From: Lasiosphaeria ovina
Lineage: Eukaryota; Ascomycota; Sordariomycetes; Sordariales; Lasiosphaeriaceae
Direction: 5' to 3'
DNA length: 64,000 nucleotides
Assembly: GCA_033439765.1 (NCBI GenBank)
Contig: JAULSN010000002.1
Coordinates: 3,658,001-3,722,000 of the forward strand
Shown: positions 54,780-64,000 of the stretch, one piece after another
Numbering within the stretch: the first letter of the stretch is position 1
Layout of the letters: each line of letters starts with the position of its first letter
Notes under the pieces: generated by a model
The model's input: the letters and a program-made list of their open reading frames with translations, nothing else
What the model was told of the DNA's origin: nothing
The model's database searches: none
Translations under genes and position numbers: made by a program

Positions 54780-56777
54780 ATGCCCCGAAAGCTCTCAAAT
54801 CCCTTTTCTACTTCCAATATGCCGCAATCCGAGAGAACTGGTGAACGACGGCCGTCTCAGTCCAAGGCCGGCCGTCTCACCCATTTCTTCTCGTCCCAGA
54901 AGCCCAAAGAGTCGCTGTCAGCACAACAGAATCTCCAAGCCATGCAGCACCAGCAGGGCATCTCGCCCCAGTCGGTCGCCATCTCGCTGCCTTCGATCTC
55001 TCTCTCGACTGCCGCAGGCGGGGAGCTCACCAGCGACGATGCTACGACGACCCTCTTCGAGCCACCTTCGGCGGACGAGGCGAGGACAAAGGAGCGTTTC
55101 GAGTCCCAGTTCGGACCTTTGCTCAGCCCCAGCCATCTATACGTCAGCGCCCATCATGGCAAGCCGCTCGAGGCTCCCATTGAGGATGAACCACCCTATT
55201 ACTTCGTCCTCACGACCTACCTCAGCTACCTGATCCTGATTTTCTTTGGCCACGCGCGAGACTTTTTTGGCAAACGCTTCGGCGATAAGAAACACTACCA
55301 GTCCCTCAAGGCGCAAAATGGCTACGCCCCGCTCAACGACGATTTTGACAACTTCTATGTCCGGAGGTTGAAGATGCGCATCGATGACTGCTTCGGCAGG
55401 CCTACCATCGGTGTTCCCGGCCGCTTCATCACGCTGATGGACCGCAAATCGGACGATTTCAACCGTACCTACCAGTTCACCGGGACCACAACGCAGACGC
55501 TGAACATGAGCTCGTACAACTACCTGGGCTTTGCGCAGTCCGAGGGCCCTTGCGCCGAAGCGGTCGAGGAGTGTGTTCGCAAGTATGCTCTCAGCAGCTG
55601 CAGCCCGAGAGCCGACTCGGGTACCTCGGATCTTTCCCTCGAAGTCGAGCGCGAAGTTGCTCGGTTTGTCGGGAAGCCGGCGTCTATGGTGTTCTCTATG
55701 GGTTTCGTGACCAATGCTGGCTCGTTCCCGGCCTTGGTATCCAAGGGCTGTCTTATTCTGTCGGATGAACTCAACCACGCTTCGATTCGCATCGGAGCCC
55801 GTCTCTCGGGCGCTGTTATCAGGTCGTTCAAGCACAACAACATGGGTGACTTGGAGAGGAAACTGCGCGAGGCTATTGCTCAAGGCCAGCCGCGCACCCA
55901 CCGCCCCTGGAAGAAGATTCTCGTGGCTGTCGAAGGGCTCTACTCGATGGAGGGCACCATGGTCGATCTGCCGGGTGTTCTGTCGCTCAAGAAGAAGTAC
56001 AAGTTTTTCCTCTACGTCGACGAGGCCCACAGTATCGGAGCGCTTGGGCCCAATGGCCGCGGTGTCTGCGATTACTTTGGTGTTGACCCTGCCGAGGTGG
56101 ACATTCTCATGGGCACCTTCACCAAGTCATTCGGTGCCAATGGAGGCTACATCGCTGCCGAGAAGCACATCATCGCCAAGCTCCAGAGCACCAACGCAGC
56201 TACCCTCCTCGGCGAATCTCCTACACCGTCTGTTCTGATGCAGATCCTCGCCTCGCTGAGAATCATTACTGGGGAGCTTGCTCCCGGTCAGGGCGAGGAG
56301 CGCCTGCAGCGCATCGCCTTCAACTCGCGGTACCTTCGTCTCGGACTTAAGCGTCTTGGCTATATTGTCTCGGGCCACGACGACTCACCCATCGTCCCCG
56401 TTATGGTTTACCATCCCGCCAAGATCTCTGCCTTTAGCCACGAGATGCTCAAGCGCAAGATTTCGGTTGTGGTTGTCGGTTACCCTGCTACGCCCCTTAT
56501 CAGCTCGCGTGCCCGGTTCTGCATCTCATCTGCCCACAACAAGGACGACCTGGACCGCCTTCTAGCTGCCTGCGACGAGGTGGGCGATATTCTTCAAATC
56601 AAGTACTCTACTGGCGTGGCCGGCGGTTTGGAGCCCCTGCCCGAGGGTGTCACGGCCGAGACGGAGAAGGAGTGGAGGAAGGCGAACGGCCTGGAGGGTG
56701 TCGTTAAGCCGCCTAGGTGGAAGCTGGAGGACGTAATTGCACATGGTGTAGAAGACAGCAAGGCGACGCTGAGATAA
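54780..56777 (+). CDS. lcb2: Serine palmitoyltransferase subunit 2 (Lcb2, 665 aa)
   Basis: A single exon. A disordered N-terminus of about 100 residues precedes a membrane segment YYFVLTTYLSYLILIFFG (about 139-156). The alpha-oxoamine synthase fold follows: LNMSSYNYLGFAQSEGP, CSPRADSGTSDLSLEVE, DELNHASIRIGARLSGA, LVAVEGLYSMEGTMVDLPG, and YVDEAHSIGALGPNGRGV. The PLP-binding lysine is in GTFTKSFGANGGYIA (Lys 449). The enzyme, as a heterodimer with Lcb1 in the ER membrane, condenses serine with palmitoyl-CoA to 3-ketosphinganine, the committed step of sphingolipid synthesis. The presence of the PLP lysine separates Lcb2 from Lcb1, which lacks it; the membrane segment separates it from mitochondrial aminolevulinate synthase. 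The N-terminus is longer than in yeast (561 residues). Confidence 0.96.
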   Translation: MPRKLSNPFSTSNMPQSERTGERRPSQSKAGRLTHFFSSQKPKESLSAQQNLQAMQHQQGISPQSVAISLPSISLSTAAGGELTSDDATTTLFEPPSADEARTKERFESQFGPLLSPSHLYVSAHHGKPLEAPIEDEPPYYFVLTTYLSYLILIFFGHARDFFGKRFGDKKHYQSLKAQNGYAPLNDDFDNFYVRRLKMRIDDCFGRPTIGVPGRFITLMDRKSDDFNRTYQFTGTTTQTLNMSSYNYLGFAQSEGPCAEAVEECVRKYALSSCSPRADSGTSDLSLEVEREVARFVGKPASMVFSMGFVTNAGSFPALVSKGCLILSDELNHASIRIGARLSGAVIRSFKHNNMGDLERKLREAIAQGQPRTHRPWKKILVAVEGLYSMEGTMVDLPGVLSLKKKYKFFLYVDEAHSIGALGPNGRGVCDYFGVDPAEVDILMGTFTKSFGANGGYIAAEKHIIAKLQSTNAATLLGESPTPSVLMQILASLRIITGELAPGQGEERLQRIAFNSRYLRLGLKRLGYIVSGHDDSPIVPVMVYHPAKISAFSHEMLKRKISVVVVGYPATPLISSRARFCISSAHNKDDLDRLLAACDEVGDILQIKYSTGVAGGLEPLPEGVTAETEKEWRKANGLEGVVKPPRWKLEDVIAHGVEDSKATLR

Positions 56778-57735
56778 GTACTCTGTTCGTTTCTTGGGCT
56801 GGTGTTTGGGTATCTGTATAGAAGAGGTCGCGAATGGCGTGAGCCAATACTGGTATAATGTCTAAGATGCCGAAAGAGAAGCGCAGATGTGCTGGCTGGC
56901 AAGGTCTAAGAGCCAGACGCCGGCGCTGGATTCGGGTTGTTTATTGGCGAGGCCCGTAGCTCCCGTTTTGTGGGAATTCCATAGGTCAAGACGGAATTGG
57001 CGGGCTTGTCCAAACAACCGCTTTCTCTGCAGCAGACCTTTCGAGAATGAATCTCTCCCTCTGTACACAGTTGTATCCGAACTATTGTGGATAGACGAAA
57101 TGATGCGAATTTTGCACTGTAAATACACTTCACTGGCTCAAGCGTAAGAGTAAGACCGTGTTGCTGAGTTCGAACGTACTGTACTAGGTCAGATGCTCCA
57201 CCTTCCTCCTCAGGCACGTGAGGTCGCGCAGCAGCCTCCTCGCCTTTCACGCCCACTTTACACGTTTCGCCACATTCCGCCATCATCGCGCCCAGCAGGT
57301 CAACACCACGAAGCAGCTTTGGATGTTGTACCTTTGCTATCGATATTGGCCGCCAGTCTTTTGGCAGCGCTACATAGCTTGGGTATTTCTTCCCTGGCAC
57401 AATATTTCAACAACAAAAAAAGCTTGCAGCCATATTTATTTCTTCTTATTGCAGTACTTGACCCATTTTAGCAGCCGTTTGTGTGACTGTGGCGACGCGG
57501 CGCGGCGTGTCTTTGAACGGCCCCACAGCGAACCAAACTCCCTTTTTCAGATCGCCTTTCATCCCGGCTCAACAACGGCGCTCTACTTCATTCCAAGAAT
57601 CTGCCCCCCGTTGCGACATAAGTTGGCATTGCTGCAAGGAACGAATTCTCCACATCCATCCGTAGCTATCCCGGGCAGTTGGGCAGTCGGGCAGTTTTTG
57701 GGCATCTGGGGGAAAGTGCAGCACCGCCGAGAACC
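56778..57735. other. Intergenic region between lcb2 and the DUF4211 gene
   Basis: About 960 bases holding the lcb2 3' UTR and the promoter of the next gene on the same strand. No gene or RNA is supported. Confidence 0.6.
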
Positions 57736-58246
57736 ATGCCCCGCCTCAGGAAGCCTAAACAGCAGACGCTGGAAGCCACTTTGGGTGAGCCTGATTTATT
57801 TATGTTTATTGCTTCCTATTCATGCTTATTACACTGTAGTGGCGTGCTCTATTCGCCTACTTGTTTGCGTACATGTTCTAAAGAATTGGAAAGGGTTAAC
57901 TGTGTTTCAATTATAGGCCAACCCCGGGTTAGAGCACCTGTAAAGACTTCCAAGACGAAGTCACCCCAAAAGTCAGGTTCCTCGCCGTCGTGGCAGCAAA
58001 GCTCTGGCAGTAAGCGCCAGCGTGTTGTCCAGTTCCTGTCTGTTTCCTCGGATGAAAACGGCGACGGGAAAGGTGGCGCTAGCGGGGAGGACCTTGACGA
58101 GGATGTCGACCTGCCTACTAGGAAGAGGACGCGGAGCAGTGGTCCTTCCCCTCGGCGCCAGCCAGTGTCTTTGAGATCTCCGCCGAAAAAGGGAGGCCCT
58201 GTCTCGTCTTCTCAGAGTCGTCGGCGGGCCCGTGTGGCGGATAGTG

Positions 58247-58277
<31 letters not shown>

Positions 58278-59768
58278 GCCGCTTGTTACTCCGATATCAA
58301 GTAGTCGTTCAAGCCGCAAAAGGGCTATTGTCTTGGACGACAGTGATGAGGATGAAGAGCAGCAACAGCGGCTGGTTTCTTCCCCCATCAAGCGGAGACG
58401 ATTGATCCAGAAAAAGGCATCCAGCCCCCCCTCGGCGGCCATTGGCGCCGGAGATCCCGAGGACGAGAACGACACCACTCCCCGGAAACTCGCATCATCG
58501 TCCGCCGCACCAAGTAGGAGAACGCCGCGCAAGCCACGCACGGAAAAGGAGAAGGCCAGAGAGCGCCTCCGCCGAAAGCGGGCCGGCGAGACGATCGAGG
58601 AGCTCTCGTCCGAGTCATCCGACCCGGAAACGAAGAAACCAATCTACGACACAGATTCGGACAATCCGGCCCTGGCTAGTTTTGATGACGACGACGAAGG
58701 GGTTATCCAGTATGGAAAAGCTGAAGCCGCCCAAGATTCATCAAAGAAGTCCAAGAAGAAAGATAAAAAGGGTAAAGCCAAGCTTTCGCTGAGCAGTGAA
58801 AGCGACAATGCAGCAGCCAGCGATGGGGAAGGGTCCGGGTCCGACAAGAGCATAGAAAATTTTGTCGTGGAAGACGACGAAACCCCTATGGGGGTGCCGG
58901 CCGACCTGCTCGTGGACATGCCGCTTCAATTCACGGCGCACTCTCACAAGCCCATGAAGGAGCACTTCCGAGACGCTTTGGAGTGGCTGGTACTCCGAAA
59001 CATCAACCCCGGCTTCGAGAAGGATCACGAACTTTACAAGATGGCCTGGAAAAAGCTTGACGATGAAGTCCGCGGCTTGGCGCAGTCAAAGTTTGCGTCG
59101 TCTGCGTGGAAGAAAGATTTCTTGATGGCCCTGCGCGCCAGACCAGAACTTACGAACGCCGAGCTGCATGGTGGCGATGCCCACGAGTTTCAGAATTGCG
59201 GCGCCTGCGGTCGCAGTAATCACCCAGCCAAGTGCGTATCCTCTCTTGTGTCCTGCTGTTACGTAACAGCCTTGTCGCTTACAGCCGACTGACTTTCTTT
59301 CCAAGATGGGTAATGTCGTTCTCCGGGCCGCCCTACTACAAGGAGGCCAACGAGGAATATTTTCTCGAGGATGTTGATGTAGATTCGTCAGACTCATCAT
59401 CTTCGCATCGTGATGACGAGGAAGAGGAAGAGGACGTGGACGAGGATGGGAACCGTATTCCGGAGGAGGCCAAACGATGGTTTATTGGATCCGTGTGCAA
59501 CTCCAACGCTGTTACGGCCCACAACTTGATCCACTGGAAGCACGCGCTGATGGACTGGGTCGATGCGACTCTCGAAGGAGACGGGTACATGCTGCCTGGC
59601 CAGCTGCAGAAGCGGGCCAAGATGAAACCTAGGAAGCTGTACAAAACTGCCGACAAGATCCTCAAGGCCTGGGCCGAGAGGGGTCTCATAAGCGATCTCT
59701 ACCGCGAGTTCAAGAACAACATCGAGAATGCACGGAACAAGACTACATCGGGCCGGTGGCAGCGGTAG
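57736..59768 (+). CDS. DUF4211-type nuclear protein (615 aa)
   Basis: Three exons: 57736-57784, 57917-59231 and 59285-59768, phases consistent. The short first exon codes MPRLRKPKQQTLEATL. Residues 17-370 are disordered, with alternating basic (nuclear-localisation-like PIKRRRLIQKK, PRTEKEKARERLRRKR) and acidic runs (DSDDDDDNDDDDE). The folded part, about 395-615, contains MPLQFTAHSHKPMKEHFRDA, LEWLVLRNINPGFEKDHELY, a Cys pair in FQNCGACGRSNHPAN, RWFIGSVCNSNAVTAHNLIH and HWKHALMDWVDATL, matching the fungal DUF4211 family by my recognition. Function is unknown; acidic/basic disorder and a zinc-finger-like Cys set suggest chromatin or nucleic-acid binding (inference). It converges with ste50. 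Confidence 0.85.
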
Positions 59769-61855
59769 CTAGGTTGGATGGAGTCTGGCGGTTTGGTAAT
59801 GTAGGAAGCGTGAATACTTTTTGTACGAGCACAATGTTTTTATATCTGCCCTACGGCCGCTTTTTCGTATAGGTCTACGGTCATTCCAACCAAGAGTGAC
59901 GCACAGCAAGTTATACGTATCATGGTTTCTTCAGGACAGCGGTTTCCTGCAGCATCCCGCGACAGGCTACCTACCTACCCACGGCTCACCACACATCTTT
60001 AAACCCCCGTTCCCGGACATGGCTTGTAATCCATCACTCACCTTCTCGAAAGAGTAAGCCATGACCATGAGACATTATATCAGTGTCAGACAAACTCGAG
60101 ACTAACAGCAAATTGGTTGCCTAGTATACGGCCTAACCACGATCAACTAGTAGCCAGAAGAGGGTTCCAGCGACATCGGACCATTACACCGGGTTTTGAA
60201 AAAGAAAGACGTGGATATTTAATCGTGGAAGGTATCATATGGACCCAAGCAGGTAGATGGATGATGTACTTATGTATGCACCCCGAATGGAAACAACGCA
60301 AAGAAAGTCAATGAGGCTGCCTTGTCTTGCCTTGACAAGTATGTAGGTTGTAAATGACAATAATCTCACAGCAAATAGCCCAAATACAATAACAAAATAA
60401 TATCGAAAAGCCTACGAAAGGCCGAAGGACAAGTTTACACCCGCTTTCCCTCAGGACGACGACAGACAGAGAAAAATATGAGTATTTGGGTAAAATAACG
60501 GTATTGTGCGTTTCCGCAACAGCGGCAACAACAATAGCAGCAGCGGAAGCACCATTGACTGGTTGCACCAATCCATTCTTCTCTCCCTTTCTTTCTCCAG
60601 GGACAGAAAAGTAACAATAAAGAGAAATAAAATACTAAGTAAAAATATACTCCCCCCACCAAGCAAAATCACCCCCAAAGACGGAAGAAGCGAGAAGACG
60701 AAAAAATAGACAGAAAGGAAATAATCATCATCATCCCTGGTTGTCTGTCCCCTTTCCTCCTATATACCAATGGCGGCGGCGGCGGCAACAGCAGGAAGGC
60801 CTTGAAGAAGAGGCAGAGCAGAGCAGAGAGAGAGGTTAAACCGACAAAATACAACAAAAAAACTACACCAGCCGCAAAATAATCGACAGTTCAACAGAGT
60901 TATCAACAACCAAGAAAAAAGAAAATAACCACCACCATCCCATCCCATTTTTCTTTTGCCCGCTTACATCCAGCGCAAGCCAGCACCTGGCCCGACAGTA
61001 CAAAAAAAGAAAAACAAGAAAGAAAAGGAAGACAAAAAGATAAGACAGAAACAAACGGAAGCAAGAAGCTAGACTATACCCAATTACACTAAAAAGATAT
61101 CCCTGTCTGTTTTCTTCCCGCCTGCTCTGTCGCCGCTCGCCCCGTCTCCTCTCTCTCCCTTCCACAAACGTTCTTTACTCGTCGACCAACCAACCAACCG
61201 ATGAAGCCGATTGACAAGAAAAGACAAGAAAAGACAAGACAAGGCCACAGGGGGAAAGAACACACAGAAATCTAGCAAGCCAGGTCCTACCTAGCCAGCC
61301 GGCAGAAAAGGACAAGGCCGTCCGAATAACCAAAGGTATTCTGTTGCGCCTGCGCCCCGTACACCATGCATGCCCATACCTCATCTTCCATCTCTTTTCT
61401 TTATCCCACAAAGTCAAATATACGGGGCTGGTGGTTTCACAAAGAGACAAAACCCTCTACCCCCTTCGCACTGATTCTAGACTCGCCCCTCCCTTAAAAA
61501 AAAGACAGCCTGACAACCGCTATGCAAATCTCGATTTCTCGCACACGTGCCAAAAAAAAAGTCAAGAAATGCAAGATACTGCCCCTCTCCCCCGGAGGAG
61601 ATGCTTTTGATTTGCCCCCTATCGGTTCCGCCCGCCCAGTGCCGTCATCACATTCGCACTTCCCTCGACGGCTGTTGTCGAGCATTTGCGTGCGTGTATA
61701 TGGACCAGCAGGGGGGGCGAGCAGAGCGGTGGCCGGGGGCAAAACGGAGCAGCTGCGTCATCACAGGGAAGGAGGACCTAGACACAGCCGCCACCCTGAA
61801 AATGCGCAAGAAAAATTGCCGCGGTATTCGGCAATGCATCGCAATTCCTGGTACC
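59769..61855. other. Convergent intergenic region with purine-rich plus strand
   Basis: About 2.1 kb between the DUF4211 and ste50 3' ends. From about 60580 to 61300 the plus strand is strongly A/G-rich (GAAAA/AAGAC repeats, for example at 61003-61050 and 61213-61240), so the minus strand is pyrimidine-rich. Hydrophobic minus-strand frames here follow from this composition and are not called. Confidence 0.5.
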
Positions 61856-63466
61856 TCAAATGATGCCGCCAGGGGGGTCGTAGCCGGTTGCGGTCCCGCG
61901 GGCGGTGGCGCCCAAGCCGGCGCTCCCTGGTGCCTCGACCGACAAGTCGACTTGTGCATTGTTCGTTTTCCTAAGCATGAACATGGGCTTCTTCCCTTCC
62001 TTGTCCAGTTGCTTAAACAGGATCAATGGTTTTTCGTCTAGCCCCAAACATCGCTCCTGGTCGCCGTAGACAATGTACAAGGCATACTGGTCCCACGGCG
62101 CGTTGATCTGGTATTTTTTGAGCGCTGCAGGCAACACTTTGTAGCAGGGATCGTCCATGCTGACGCGGAACGACTTGAATATCTCGACCGATGCGTTGCT
62201 CGCGCTCGGGGTATCGGGCGCCGGCGTCTGCATCCTGCGGGGAGCGGCAGCCTTATCGCGTGAGCTGTAGTGGTCGTTCTCGGCAAATGTGGACCGGCTT
62301 GATGGCGTAGCCTGGTCTGACCGATATGAGCGATTTCCAAGAGTAGCACCCGACATTACGGTGGTAGGCGGCGATGTAGGGGACGGCATGTTCGGGGATG
62401 GATACGACGGGGACGGCGCAGCGGTGTTCGATCCGTTCATCGCCGCAAGGTGCGACGAAGACATGACGGCCCTTTCCGCCGCGCTTGAAGGGTCGAGCGT
62501 CTGCTCGATTATTGACGGGTTGTGCGTTGTCTGGAGATGTGTGGGCGAGGCGGCCTTCGGAGTGGCTCCTATCGTTATCTTCTTGGTCGACCACTGCCGC
62601 TTCAGACCGCCGCCTGACTGACCGGGTGCCGAGGGCGTTGGTGCTGGAGGAGATATGCTGGCCTCGTATGTGGGACCGTTGTTGACGTTTGGTAAAGGCT
62701 GCTGAGCGTCCTTGACAAGCCGTAGCGCCGGCAGCATGTCTTCTCGCAGCCTTCTAAAGTCTTCCGTCAGCCTCCGGAGGTCCTGCTCGAACAAGCTCAT
62801 CCGCTCGTCTCGAAGACGGAGCTGCTCCACGAGATGCTTTATGTCCTTTAGCGTCGCATTCGCAGACTGGGCTTCGGTCTCGGCGGCTGTGAGTTCAAAG
62901 TGTTAGCAAGAAAGGCGTGTCCGCCCACGGCGGTCGGTCCGAGACTGGACGTACTTAGAGGCGTATAGTGGTCGCTCTCGATGGGCACATCCTGCGCCTT
63001 TTTCACATCGTATACGGACTTTAGTATCGTCAGTCGGTGGCCAACGCTGGTGATGCCCATCTGCTTGAGATCGTCATGCTGGAGGGCAACCAGGGCCTCG
63101 CCGACAATATCGTTTTCTGGGAACATGTCAGCGTCAACGGGAGCCCAGGCCAAGACTCGTGGTGGCGCAGAGCGGCAACTGCTGACCTATAAACCTGTCT
63201 GCATACTGCTGCACACCGATGGTGGCAATGAAATCTGCGCACTCCTCGGCAGTCCATTCCGAGATAATGGTCTCGGGTAGCCTGTCTGCGGTGGAGCGGT
63301 AGCCGCCGTACGTTGTGGGCGTGTGCTCGGTCGAGGGCGGGTCCGAGTCGATGGGAGACGTTTCAACATCGGTAGCATCAATCGGAGAGCTTCCGTGAAA
63401 CTCTCGCTCGTACTCGTCGTCGGCGTCCGACTCGGCGTAGGCGGTGCCGCCGTCGAAGTTCATCAT
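61856..63466 (-). CDS. ste50: Ste50-like MAPK adaptor with SAM and RA domains (490 aa)
   Basis: Three exons: 63187-63466, 62955-63116 and 61856-62886, phases consistent. Two tandem ATGs start the protein (MMNFDGG); the first is used. An acidic N-terminus leads to a SAM domain at about 69-135 (SEWTAEECADFIATIGVQQY, then DLKQMGITSVGHRLTILKSV), interrupted by intron 1. A coiled coil (HLVEQLRLRDERMSLFEQDL) and a Ser/Pro-rich linker follow, then a Ras-association domain at about 377-455 (VEIFKSFRVSMDDPCYKVLP, ERCLGLDEKPLILFKQLDKE, KKPMFMLRKTNNA). In yeast and other fungi the SAM domain binds the MAPKKK Ste11 and the RA domain binds Cdc42/Ras, placing the kinase at the plasma membrane for the mating, filamentation and osmotic-stress pathways. 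Length and domain order match. Confidence 0.95.
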
Positions 63467-64000
63467 GGCTGCGGTCACCTGCCGCACCCCAGCAGACGGG
63501 GCTCGGGCAGCTCTCGCGGCTGTCGGGCTGCTTTGTGGAAGGCGGTCGGCGAGGGGGGAGTAATGGCCGGCCAGAGGAGGGGATAGCTTGTCTAGCCCGA
63601 CGACATGGGGCCTCGACGGGTGAGCGGCGGTTCGAGAGCCCAGAGGTCGAGGCGATCGGGGGTCGGAGAGCCCGACAAACAGGGGTGGGAGCTAGCAAAC
63701 GACGACAACGAGAACCACACGAGTGGTGGGCAAATAGGTCGCTGAATTGAAGCGGCGGCGGCGGCGGCGGCGGCGACGAGCAAGGGCGGGAGCGCTGGGC
63801 TGGCTGGGCTGGCTGGCTAGCTGGCGAAACACACCGACGATAGGGAAAAGGGACCCGGACTGGACTGGCGAGAGGAGGTTGTTGATTGCGGATTCAGGTG
63901 GCAGCCATAGCCGCTTGCCTGAGCCGCTGTCCGCACGCTACCTTACGTACTGGGGGGGGGTGGAAGGTGGCAGGTGGTCCCACCCAAATGGGTACTAGCG
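63467..64000. other. Upstream region of ste50
   Basis: Promoter side of ste50 to the window edge. It includes a (GGC)8 run at 63752-63775 and a short G-run at 63952-63960. No gene is supported. Confidence 0.55.
63752..63775 (+). repeat. (GCG)8 trinucleotide repeat
   Basis: Eight GCG/GGC units about 290 bases upstream of the ste50 start, probably in the promoter or leader of that minus-strand gene. Confidence 0.8.

Noticed and set aside
55137..56030. 297-codon minus-strand open frame
   Set aside because: Antisense shadow of lcb2; the plus strand carries all catalytic motifs.
13775..63466. A G-protein/MAPK gene cluster (PP2C, G-beta, phosducin-like, Ste50)
   Set aside because: The genes are spread over more than 50 kb among unrelated housekeeping genes on both strands; only the G-beta/phosducin pair is worth testing.

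Overview
This is a nuclear segment of a filamentous ascomycete. Spliced genes with short introns (GTAAGT/GTACGT-type donors, CTRAY-type branch points, YAG acceptors), GC-rich coding sequence, long intergenic regions with scattered GGTACC/ACCTTAGGTA-like short motifs, and proteins typical of Pezizomycotina (Edc3, PP2C, Vps2, Fzo1, G-beta, RanBP1, YEATS/Taf14, Lcb2, Ste50) point to a Sordariomycete, probably Sordariales. The species cannot be named from the sequence alone. Exon coordinates below were placed by hand from splice-site consensus, reading-frame continuity and family conservation.

Layout: 1-746 is the 3' end of edc3 (+). 1942-6767 (-) is a very large ADF-H/PH-like protein. 9813-11781 (-) is a PP2C phosphatase of Ptc1 type. 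13775-14692 (-) is the ESCRT-III subunit Vps2, divergent from the mitofusin fzo1 (15686-18570, +); a 127-bp SINE-like insertion flanked by a 14-bp direct repeat lies between them. A 3.9-kb gap holds a decayed gene of unknown function (about 19793-20552) and a (TTG)19 microsatellite. The G-protein beta subunit (22497-23884, +) is followed, after a 5.6-kb gene-free stretch, by a phosducin-like protein (29463-30470, +), the chaperone family for G-beta. Then come an unrecognised single-TM protein (32466-35189, +), RanBP1 (36881-37996, +), Taf14 (39671-40844, +, with a possible upstream coding exon at 39067) and a large Zn2Cys6 regulator (43847-47391, +) with a (CTG)19 repeat and a 23-bp C-run in its leader. 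Acetoacetyl-CoA synthetase (48737-51180, -) and lcb2, a serine palmitoyltransferase subunit (54780-56777, +), are divergent. A DUF4211-type nuclear protein (57736-59768, +) converges on the MAPK adaptor ste50 (61856-63466, -).

The region is mostly a conserved housekeeping and signalling neighbourhood, not a biosynthetic cluster or mobile island. Four genes touch heterotrimeric G-protein or MAPK signalling (PP2C, G-beta, phosducin-like, Ste50), but they are far apart and on both strands, so co-regulation is not implied. I found no CRISPR array, rRNA, convincing tRNA or intact transposon. The items most worth a second look are the unrecognised membrane protein with an LC3/Atg8-interacting-like motif, the SINE-like insertion, the decayed gene near 20 kb, the optional basic N-terminal extension of Taf14, and the G-beta/phosducin pairing.
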